Source: Planctomycetota bacterium
GTDB taxonomy: Bacteria; Planctomycetota; SZUA-567
Length of the DNA: 5,236 bases
Direction: 5' to 3'
Assembly (NCBI GenBank): GCA_031270145.1
Contig: JAISYD010000327.1
Span: 1 to 5,236, forward strand
Shown here piece after piece: positions 1 to 5,230 of the stretch. A program made the translations under genes and the position numbers. The notes beneath the pieces are model-generated. The model searched no databases, was not told the DNA's origin, and saw only the letters and a program-made list of their open reading frames with translations. Within the stretch, counting starts at the first letter, position 1. Every line of letters starts with the position of its first letter.

Positions 1-217
1 ACGCCTTGCCCTGGCGGCGGCATGATGCACAATCATGGGTTGCAATATGGCGGATGCCGATCTTGGCCGGCGGCCAGGCCATAAACGGCTGGCTGGTCGA
101 CCGGCGGCGAACCCAGGCCGGCCGGCGACTAATTATGGATTGGGACATATTCGGCGGCAAATGGGCAAGAACTTGCCGCGCGGAAGCCTTGGACGCAGTG
201 ACCGGTGGAAATGAACC
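1..217. other. Left-edge region with no supportable gene
   Basis: No convincing gene is visible here. One plus-strand frame is open from base 2 to a TGA at 23-25 and reads RLALAAA then stop. That could be the last residues of an upstream gene, but seven codons cannot establish it. The rest is GC-rich with several small GGCC-type inverted repeats, for example TGGCC/GGCCA at 64-76, and a short AT-rich patch around 130-152. I could not pair -35 and -10 boxes convincingly for the downstream gene. A minus-strand frame is open from an ATG at 80-82 out of the window, but its 27 codons resemble nothing I recognise. Confidence 0.5.
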
Positions 218-1225
218 ATGGAAACGCGAACGTCCTTGAGCGCCATTGGCGCAAAGATGCCGGGAATCGCTTTATGTTTCGCCCTGGCCGTCCCCGCCTG
301 GCTCGTCGGCAAGGCCGTGCCGGTCATGGGAGGCCCGGTGCTCGGCATCCTTTTCGGCATGCTGTTGGCGTCCTGGAAGCGCCCAAAAACGCTGGATGCC
401 GGCATTTCCCTGGCCGCGAAGAAGGTTCTGCAATACTCGATTGTCCTGCTTGGCTTTGACATGAACCTGTTCAACGCGCTGCAAACCGGGCGGCAGACCC
501 TCGTCCTGATGCTCTTCACCTTCGCCGCCGCCTTCGCGGGCGCGTTCTTGTTCGGCCGGCTTCTAAAAGTCGGCCGAAACGCGAATATCCTGATCGGGGT
601 CGGAACCGCGGTGTGCGGCGGTTCCGCCATCGCCGCGGCCGCGCCGGTCATAAACGCGGACGACAAGGATGTCGCGTCAGCCATTTCCACGATTTTCCTC
701 TTCAATGTGGTTGCCGCGTTTTTGTTCCCCGTCCTCGGGCATCTGTTCCATATGGGCGACTTCACCTTTGGCCTGTGGACGGGGACGGCCGTCAACGACA
801 CCTCGTCGGTGGTCGCCGCGGGATATTCATTCAGCGATGCGGCGGGGGATTTGGCGGTGGTGGTGAAGCTTACCCGCACCTTGACGATTGTCCCCATAAC
901 GCTTGCCCTGGCGCTGTACATGTCCAGGAAAAACGCCGCGGCAAGCGCAAAAGGGGGCGGTTTCGGCAAGGCCCTCCCCTGGTTCGTCGTTGGCTTCGTC
1001 GTCGCCTCCGGCCTCGGCACCTTTTCCGCCGTTCCCGGCGCGCTGAGCCGGGATCTGGCGCAAGCGGGAAAATTCGCAATCTGCGCGGCGATGGCGGCAA
1101 TCGGACTGAATGCCAATATTATGCAACTTGTTCGCAACGGGATGCGGCCGCTTCTGCTGGGCTTTTCCTGCTGGGCCATCCTCGCGTTGACTTCGCTTGG
1201 CGTACAACATCTGCTTTGGGGATGA
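218..1225 (+). CDS. YeiH/UPF0324 family putative sulfate exporter-type membrane protein
   Basis: The 335-residue product is an integral inner-membrane protein of the UPF0324 (YeiH, Pfam Cons_hypoth698) family, usually annotated as putative sulfate exporters. The true substrate is not settled for most members. Seen directly: about ten hydrophobic segments from residue 15 to the C-terminus, and three stretches typical of the family. These are the glycine-rich GVGTAVCGGSAIAAAAPVI at 127-145, WTGTAVNDTSSVVAAGY at 187-203, and VKLTRTL at 216-222. The length fits the family (about 330-350 residues), so the gene looks complete. The ATG at 218 is preceded by GGTGGAA at 204-210 with 7 bases spacing, which supports this start. 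The LysR-type regulator that often neighbours yeiH is not in the window. Family assignment is firm; sulfate export is only the family label. Confidence 0.9.
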   Translation: METRTSLSAIGAKMPGIALCFALAVPAWLVGKAVPVMGGPVLGILFGMLLASWKRPKTLDAGISLAAKKVLQYSIVLLGFDMNLFNALQTGRQTLVLMLFTFAAAFAGAFLFGRLLKVGRNANILIGVGTAVCGGSAIAAAAPVINADDKDVASAISTIFLFNVVAAFLFPVLGHLFHMGDFTFGLWTGTAVNDTSSVVAAGYSFSDAAGDLAVVVKLTRTLTIVPITLALALYMSRKNAAASAKGGGFGKALPWFVVGFVVASGLGTFSAVPGALSRDLAQAGKFAICAAMAAIGLNANIMQLVRNGMRPLLLGFSCWAILALTSLGVQHLLWG

Positions 1226-1296
1226 GCGGCCCCCAACCATATCCGCCCTCCGGCCCAGGCCGATGGCGGCCGGCCGACCGGTTCGCCGACAAACCC

Positions 1297-1324
1297 TTGA
1301 CCCGGCCGCCCCGTCCGGTAAAAT
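1297..1324 (+). promoter_or_regulatory. Probable sigma70-type promoter for the acidic-tail protein gene
   Basis: TTGACC at 1297-1302 and TAAAAT at 1319-1324 are separated by 16 bases, close to the sigma70 consensus boxes. The site lies in the 159-base gap after the membrane protein gene and would start transcription near 1331, about 50 bases before the ATG at 1385. This is pattern-based; no operator-like repeat was seen around it. Confidence 0.55.
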
Positions 1325-1384
1325 GGTAAGACTGCCGCAAACCGCGAATGCGTTGGACCCTTTTCCGCCAGGGAGGCTGGAACC

Positions 1385-1753
1385 ATGAGCAACATCAAGG
1401 TCGTCGACAGGCACGGGGGCAAATATCAGGCAATCATCGATTTCACTTACGGGGAATGCGAGCGGCTTCCCTTCAATATCCTGCGCCGCGTCAACGCCAG
1501 GCTGGCGGTTATCCCCGGCGGCGGCCTCAGGGCGGCGGCCGAATTCAACATCCGCGCCCCCAAGGATTCCGCCGCCTTCCTGGAAATGCTGGACCTCTTC
1601 GGCGAGGAGGGTTCCTACGCCCACGGCTCCGCCGCCAGCCCCTCCGCCCTGGCCCGGACCGCGGCCGGCGACGACGCCGGCGAAATCGACATCGGCCTGA
1701 TCGACGACGGGGATGACGAGTTGGAGCTTGAGGAAAAACCCGCCGGCCGATAG
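1385..1753 (+). CDS. Hypothetical protein with acidic C-terminal tail
   Basis: I do not recognise this 122-residue protein. The start is well supported: GGGAGG at 1371-1376 lies 8 bases before the ATG, and a good promoter lies upstream. Residues 1-78 look like a small folded alpha/beta domain, with alternating hydrophobic strands (IKVVD, YQAIIDF, LAVIPGG, AEFNIRA) followed by a helix near 61-75 (KDSAAFLEMLDLFGEEG). Residues 80-97 are a Ser/Ala-rich linker. Residues 98-117 are strongly acidic (DDAGEIDIGLIDDGDDELEL), and the protein ends EEKPAGR. There is no signal peptide, membrane segment or Cys/His metal motif, so it is probably cytoplasmic. An acidic tail of this kind could bind a basic partner or act as a disordered end. 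The TPR protein gene follows after only 17 bases, suggesting a shared transcript. The coding call is confident; the function is unknown. Confidence 0.8.
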   Translation: MSNIKVVDRHGGKYQAIIDFTYGECERLPFNILRRVNARLAVIPGGGLRAAAEFNIRAPKDSAAFLEMLDLFGEEGSYAHGSAASPSALARTAAGDDAGEIDIGLIDDGDDELELEEKPAGR

Positions 1754-1770
1754 AGGGCGCGAAAACCGAC

Positions 1771-2202
1771 ATGGGCATATTCCCCCCTTCCGGCGTTCAG
1801 GATCAGGAGCGCGGCCGGCGGATAGCCAGCGAGGCGGAGCGCGATTATCTCTGGTTCTGCCTGGAATTTTGCGGCATGGTGCTAGAACGCCGTCCCCGGC
1901 ATTTCGAGGCGATGGCGGCGGCGGCCGGGCATTTCACCACCCTCGGTTTTTTCGCCGACGGGCTGGCGCTGGATCGCCGCCTGGCCGCCCTTTTCCCGAA
2001 CGACCCGGGAATCCTCTACAACCTGGCCTGTAGCCTGGCCCTCACCGGCAAGCGGGAGGAGGCGATCCTAGGCTTGACCCTGGCGGTGGCGAAGGGCTAT
2101 GCCGATTGCGACAACCTGCTTAAGGATCAGGATTTGGCCTCTATCCGGCGGGATCCGCGCTTTAAGATCATTTTTGCCCGGGCCGCCGCCAAAAAAATTT
2201 GA
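1771..2202 (+). CDS. Small TPR-repeat protein
   Basis: The 143-residue product is mostly helical and carries about two tetratricopeptide-like helix pairs. The first is at roughly 42-76 (FEAMAAAAGHFTTLGFFADG then ALDRRLAALFPND). The second is clearer, at 79-111 (ILYNLACSLALTGKREEAI then a helix ending LAVAKGY). The end (NLLKDQDLASIRRDPRFKIIF, 115-135) resembles the closing segment often seen in bacterial TPR proteins. TPR domains mediate protein-protein contacts, so a scaffolding or adaptor role is likely; no catalytic motif is visible. There is no signal peptide, so it is probably cytoplasmic. The start at 1771 has only a weak, distant SD (GAGGG at 1753-1757, 13 bases away). With the preceding stop only 17 bases upstream, translation may depend partly on the upstream gene. 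The partner is unknown; the neighbouring acidic-tail protein is the obvious candidate. Confidence 0.78.
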   Translation: MGIFPPSGVQDQERGRRIASEAERDYLWFCLEFCGMVLERRPRHFEAMAAAAGHFTTLGFFADGLALDRRLAALFPNDPGILYNLACSLALTGKREEAILGLTLAVAKGYADCDNLLKDQDLASIRRDPRFKIIFARAAAKKI

Positions 2203-2221
2203 TTCCCTCAAGAGAAACCCT

Positions 2222-2255
2222 TTGCCGCCGATGAGAATGTACGGTATATTATAAT
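2222..2255 (+). promoter_or_regulatory. Candidate promoter upstream of the FlgC-like gene
   Basis: The 92-base gap contains a locally AT-rich stretch. TTGCCG at 2222-2227 and TATATT at 2245-2250 are 17 bases apart, a standard sigma70 spacing. A perfect TATAAT at 2250-2255 overlaps but lacks a -35 box at normal distance. Neither the sigma54 (GG-N10-GC) nor the sigma28 flagellar promoter pattern was recognised, so expression may not follow the usual late flagellar control. Confidence 0.45.
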
Positions 2256-2294
2256 CAATATGAACGGTTATGGATGTGGTCGGGAGGATTTGCC

Positions 2295-2669
2295 ATGTCA
2301 GTCAATGCCCTGCAAACATCGGCGTCGGCGCTTCAGACCAACCAGTTCCGTCTGGACGTCTCCGCCAATAATGTCGCCAACGTCAATACCGACAACTTCC
2401 GCGCCTCCCGGGTCGCCACCTCGGACAACGCCTACGTCAATTCCATCGGGACCGGTACCCGGGTCGCCGCCACCTACGCGCCCAACCGGCCAGCCTCCCC
2501 GGCGGCCACATACGCCGATGCCGGTCAGGCCGGAGCGGAACAGTCCAACACCGATCTGGCGGTGGAAATGACCAACCAAATGAATTTTCGCAACGCCTAT
2601 TCGGCCAACGCCGCCATGGGCCGCACCGAGAACGAGGTCTCCCAGACCCTCCTGGATTTGGTGGGCTAA
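2295..2669 (+). CDS. FlgC-like flagellar basal-body rod family protein
   Basis: The 124-residue product has the two halves typical of flagellar axial proteins (rod, hook and related). An N-terminal helix with the flg_bb_rod signature (LDVSANNVANVNTDNFRA, 20-37) is followed by a Pro/Ala/Gly-rich middle (55-82). The C-terminal helix reads SNTDLAVEMTNQMNFRNAY at 84-102 and continues to LLDLVG at the end. The short length with almost no inserted domain resembles the proximal rod protein FlgC (about 135-145 residues) or FlgB more than FlgG or FlgE. Such proteins lack a cleaved signal and leave through the flagellar type III export apparatus. I chose the ATG at 2295 because GGGAGGA at 2282-2288 sits 6 bases before it; an in-frame ATG at 2274 has no comparable SD. 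No other flagellar gene is in the window, so the exact paralogue is uncertain and no gene symbol is given. Confidence 0.85.
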   Translation: MSVNALQTSASALQTNQFRLDVSANNVANVNTDNFRASRVATSDNAYVNSIGTGTRVAATYAPNRPASPAATYADAGQAGAEQSNTDLAVEMTNQMNFRNAYSANAAMGRTENEVSQTLLDLVG

Positions 2670-2697
2670 GCGGAAATTGGCCCGGGTCCCGGTTGTC

Positions 2698-3009
2698 ATG
2701 ACTGACATTCTCGGCGTCAAAGTTGAACCCTGGGAGGACGGATGCGCCTTTTCGGTCAAGGCGCATCCCGGCGCCAGGCGCGATGCCGTTGCCGGCGTCC
2801 ATGACGGCATGTTGAGGATCGAGGTGGCGGCGGCGCCGGAAAAGGGCAGAGCCAACCAGGCGATCGCCAGATTGCTGGCGAAAAAACTGGGAACGCCGCC
2901 AACCGGCGTGGTTCTCCTGGTCGGAGGGACCGCCTCCCGGAAGCGTTTCGGCGTCCATGGCCTCAGGCCGGAGGCGACGCTAAGGAAATTGACGGAAATC
3001 CTGGGCTAA
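2698..3009 (+). CDS. DUF167 / YggU family protein
   Basis: From the ATG at 2698 the product is 103 residues, matching the roughly 95-105 of the DUF167 (YggU, UPF0235) family. Characteristic stretches are visible: FSVKAHPGARRDAVAGV at 18-34, LRIEVAAAPEKGRANQAI at 39-56, and VVLLVGGTASRKRF at 71-84. The conserved basic and glycine positions of the last segment resemble the family pattern. The fold known for this family is a small alpha/beta domain; its biochemical role is not established. An in-frame TTG at 2677 would add seven residues, but the core starts later and neither start has a clear SD. The gene begins 28 bases after the rod-like gene stop, so the two may share a transcript. It is usually a single-copy housekeeping-type gene. 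Confidence 0.88.
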   Translation: MTDILGVKVEPWEDGCAFSVKAHPGARRDAVAGVHDGMLRIEVAAAPEKGRANQAIARLLAKKLGTPPTGVVLLVGGTASRKRFGVHGLRPEATLRKLTEILG

Positions 3010-3031
3010 GCCGGATCCTTCCCGATCCGGC
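3010..3031 (+). terminator. Short hairpin between the DUF167 and phosphorylase genes, weak terminator or leader structure
   Basis: GCCGGATC at 3010-3017 is a perfect 8-bp inverted repeat of GATCCGGC at 3024-3031, with a six-base loop (CTTCCC). It starts directly after the TAA of the DUF167 gene and is followed by CATTTTC, only four T in a row. The stem would be stable, but the T tract is short for an intrinsic terminator. It ends about ten bases before the phosphorylase SD, so it may instead shape the leader or act as an attenuating or processing structure. Confidence 0.4.
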
Positions 3032-3053
3032 CATTTTCATGAAGGGGATCGGC

Positions 3054-3896
3054 GTGTCCAGCCAACTGGCGGAAGAGATGGAAGACGCGGTCCAGGCGAT
3101 TCGGCGGATTACCCGCTTGGCGCCCAAAACCGGCATCATCCTCGGCACCGGACTTGGCGGTCTGGCCAGGAGCATTGACGAGGCGGCCGTCATTCCGTAT
3201 GCCGATATCCCCGGCTTCGCCAGTTCCACCGTCAAAGGCCATGCCGGACAGTTGTGGCTCGGCCGGATCGCCGGCGTGCCGTTGGCGGTTATGGAGGGGC
3301 GACTCCATTGCTACGAGGGCCACAGCCTGGAGCGGATTGTGTTCCCGGTCAGGATTATGCGGGCGCTCGGAGCCTCTTCCCTGGTGGTAACCAACGCCTG
3401 CGGCAGCCTCAACCCCATGCATCGCAAGGGCGACCTGCTGGTCATCGACGACCACATCAATCTCATGGGGGCAAACCCACTGATTGGCCCGAACGACGAT
3501 CGCCTGGGGCCGCGCTTCCCCGACATGTGCCGCCCCTATTGCCCGGAATATGTTGACCTGGCCCTGGCCCTGGCCCTGGAAAACGGCATCGCCGCCCATC
3601 GCGGCGTGTACGCCGCCATGACCGGCCCCTGCCTGGAGACGCGGGCCGAATACCGCATGCTCCGGATCATTGGCGCCGACGCCATCGGCATGTCCACCGT
3701 CCCCGAGGTTATCGCGGCGGTCCATGCCGGGCTGAAGACGCTGGGGCTGGCGATTCTGACCGATGTCTGCCTGCCCGACCGTCTCGAGCCCTGCGACATC
3801 GACTCCATCATCGCGGTGGCCAATGCGGCCGCCCCCAAGCTGGAAAAGGTGGTGCGCGACTTCATAGTCAGGGCCGGGGAGAAGGGCATCCTCTGA
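3054..3896 (+). CDS. Purine nucleoside phosphorylase, trimeric (PNP/MTAP) class
   Basis: The enzyme splits purine nucleosides with phosphate to free base and ribose-1-phosphate (purine salvage, cytoplasm). From GTG 3054 it is 280 residues, normal for the trimeric class. Human-PNP-like features are clear: phosphate loop GIILGTGLGG (27-36; Thr32 at the Ser33 position), STVKGHAG (58-65; His63 = His64), GRLHCYEG (82-89; Arg83, His85, Glu88), VVTNACGSLNP (111-121), GPNDDRLGPRFP (145-156), LETRAEYRM (194-202; Glu195 = Glu201) and GADAIGMSTVPEV (207-219). At the base-binding position of Asn243 it has Asp237 (LTDVCLPD), and Leu194 replaces Phe200. No His is found at the His257 position. GTG 3054 is preferred because AAGGGGA (3042-3048) lies 5 bases upstream. 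The ATG at 3039 lacks an SD. The gene shares one base with the methyltransferase. Confidence 0.9.
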   Translation: MSSQLAEEMEDAVQAIRRITRLAPKTGIILGTGLGGLARSIDEAAVIPYADIPGFASSTVKGHAGQLWLGRIAGVPLAVMEGRLHCYEGHSLERIVFPVRIMRALGASSLVVTNACGSLNPMHRKGDLLVIDDHINLMGANPLIGPNDDRLGPRFPDMCRPYCPEYVDLALALALENGIAAHRGVYAAMTGPCLETRAEYRMLRIIGADAIGMSTVPEVIAAVHAGLKTLGLAILTDVCLPDRLEPCDIDSIIAVANAAAPKLEKVVRDFIVRAGEKGIL

Positions 3897-4765
3897 TGCC
3901 GGGCCGCGGCCGTTCCCCGGTCGAGCGCTACCATGATCGGGTGGCCGGCCTCTACGACGGCATTTACGACGGCGACCTCTACTGGGAGGCGGTTTTCGCC
4001 CTGACCTGGCGGAACATTCTCCGGCATCTCCCCAAGGATCAGGCGACGCCCTGCTTGGACGTCGGTTGCGGCGCCGGCCGCTGGGGGTTGCGCCTGGTCA
4101 GATCCGGCTATCCCGTCGATTTCCTGGACATCTCCCAAAAAATGCTCGACCGGACGGCTGACAAGCTCGGGGCGCTGGGCAAGCCCTTTGTCCATCTTGA
4201 TTGTCTGGGCGCCCCTTCCCGGCCGGCCGTTGGCGTCGGCCGGCCGGGAAGGGGTTTGCTCTGGCGCGCCTCCCTTGACGATCTTTGCGCCCTGCCGGCC
4301 GGGAGTTACGGTTTCATTGTCGGACAGGGCGATCCGCTGAGCTCCACCGAAAAGCCCGGCCGCGCCTTCAAGGAGATCGCGCGGTTGCTCCGGCCGGGCG
4401 GCGTGGTTCTCCTGTCGGTCGACAACCGGCTTCAGGGGATCCACCATTATTTTCAGGCCGGCGATGTTTCCGGTCTGGAAAAGTTCCTCCGCACCGGCCG
4501 CGCCCTTTGGCTGACCGACAACCCGGACGAGCGCTATGTCCTGCACATGTTCACGCCGGGGCAACTACGCGCCATGTGCCGGGAGCGGGGCCTGGAATGG
4601 CTGGGCCTGATCGGCAAAACCGTGCTGCCCCTGCGCCGCTTCAAGGAATTGCTGGCGGATCCGGAAAAACGGGGGACGCTCCTTCGCCTGGAGGAATCGC
4701 TGCACGGCGAGGAGGCGCTTCTCGCCAATGCCGCCCACCTGGAATTCGCGGCCCGGAAGGGCTAG
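3896..4765 (+). CDS. Class I SAM-dependent methyltransferase with an unusual internal loop
   Basis: The 289-residue product has a Rossmann-type methyltransferase core. Motif I is CLDVGCGAGRWG (53-64), the glycine-rich SAM loop. Asp78 in VDFLDIS (74-80) fits the acidic residue at the end of strand 2 that binds the ribose. LDCL at 101-104 ends strand 3, SYGFIVGQGDPLS follows at about 138-150, and LLRPGGVVLLSVDN is the post-core motif. Residues about 103-125 (including the low-complexity APSRPAVGVGRPGRG at 106-120) form an extra loop between strand 3 and strand 4, where related enzymes usually have only a few residues. That stretch is encoded by a perfect DNA palindrome. The N-terminus (ERYHDRVAGLYDGIYDGDLYW) is a typical cap helix. 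GAAGGG at 3881-3886 serves as SD, 9 bases before the ATG that overlaps the phosphorylase TGA. The substrate is unknown. Confidence 0.87.
   Translation: MPGRGRSPVERYHDRVAGLYDGIYDGDLYWEAVFALTWRNILRHLPKDQATPCLDVGCGAGRWGLRLVRSGYPVDFLDISQKMLDRTADKLGALGKPFVHLDCLGAPSRPAVGVGRPGRGLLWRASLDDLCALPAGSYGFIVGQGDPLSSTEKPGRAFKEIARLLRPGGVVLLSVDNRLQGIHHYFQAGDVSGLEKFLRTGRALWLTDNPDERYVLHMFTPGQLRAMCRERGLEWLGLIGKTVLPLRRFKELLADPEKRGTLLRLEESLHGEEALLANAAHLEFAARKG
4212..4254 (+). repeat. Perfect 17-bp inverted repeat inside the methyltransferase gene
   Basis: CCCCTTCCCGGCCGGCC at 4212-4228 is followed by a 9-base loop (GTTGGCGTC, 4229-4237) and its exact reverse complement at 4238-4254. The 43-base element encodes residues 106-120 of the methyltransferase without breaking the frame. 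No second copy was seen in the window. It would form a very stable hairpin in RNA or single-stranded DNA. Only three T follow, so it does not look like an intrinsic terminator. Confidence 0.9.
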
Positions 4766-5230
4766 TCAGACCGCCACTTTCACCACGATCTTTCCCACCT
4801 CGGCGGGGTAGGAAATCAGGCATTTCGGCTTGTGCCCGTCGGAGGGGAAAAAGATCGCGAAATCGCCATCGGCGACCCGGAAGGGGATGGATAATTCCGG
4901 CTCTTCGAAGAAAACGATGTCATTTTCGTAGTTGTAGGGGGTTTTTATCTTGGTGAGGTTGGCCGCCGGCGTCCAATACATGACTTCAGCGCCCCGGACC
5001 ATGATCTGGATGTCGATGAAGGAGCGGTGCGTCTCGAAGCTGCCTTCGGACGGGCGGATGGTCAGGTAGGATTGGATCTGGGCGCTGATGCGGTGATCCT
5101 CGATCGGGATCACCTGCCCGGGCTGGATGGCTTTCAGATCGTTGGCCCTTAGCCAGGCGAAGGCCCGGGCCAGACGACCGTCCATGTTGCCGTACTCGCA
5201 TTGGGAAGTGTGAAGGTTGTCGATGATCAT
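4766..5230 (-). CDS. YhcH/YjgK/YiaL (DUF386) family protein
   Basis: The 154-residue product matches the DUF386 family of small cupin-like beta-barrel proteins (about 150-155 residues). Members are linked to sugar metabolism; E. coli YhcH (NanQ) acts as an N-acetylneuraminate anomerase. Seen directly: MIIDNL at the start, the metal-site stretch FETHRSFIDIQIMVRGAEVMYW at 65-86 (Glu66, His68), FFEEPE at 107-112, FAIFFPSDGHKPKC at 124-137 (His133) and VGKIVVKV at 145-152. These agree with the Glu/His metal-binding pattern of the family, so an active fold is likely. The sugar substrate is not predictable, because no sialic acid, xylose or other sugar gene is in the window. The start codon lies 6 bases from the right edge, so its SD and promoter are outside. 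Its stop touches the convergent methyltransferase stop with no spacer. Confidence 0.92.
   Translation of the reverse strand: MIIDNLHTSQCEYGNMDGRLARAFAWLRANDLKAIQPGQVIPIEDHRISAQIQSYLTIRPSEGSFETHRSFIDIQIMVRGAEVMYWTPAANLTKIKTPYNYENDIVFFEEPELSIPFRVADGDFAIFFPSDGHKPKCLISYPAEVGKIVVKVAV

Noticed and set aside
2..25. Possible C-terminal end of an upstream gene (RLALAAA then TGA)
   Set aside because: Seven codons are too few to distinguish from a chance open frame.
1258..1290. Possible terminator hairpin after the YeiH-family gene
   Set aside because: Only 4-5 bp GGCCG/CGGCC type stems are present with no T tract; in this GC-rich DNA such short repeats are common.
133..1422. Long minus-strand open frame (429 codons) opposite the YeiH-family gene
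   Set aside because: It lies antisense to a clearly recognisable membrane protein gene, has a composition typical of GC-rich shadow frames, and shows no family motif.
827..1624. Minus-strand open frame (265 codons) spanning the promoter gap
   Set aside because: It covers parts of two supported plus-strand genes and the intergenic promoter; no motif or SD supports it.
2742..2744. ATG with a good SD (GGGAGG at 2732-2737) inside the DUF167 gene
   Set aside because: It is out of frame with the DUF167 protein and would start an unsupported frame.
4212..4254. Intrinsic terminator reading of the long palindrome
   Set aside because: It lies in the middle of a coding gene whose conserved motifs continue downstream, and only three T follow the stem.
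3536..4564. Long minus-strand open frame (342 codons) opposite the phosphorylase and methyltransferase
   Set aside because: It is antisense to two genes with strong family motifs; its translation shows no recognisable domain.
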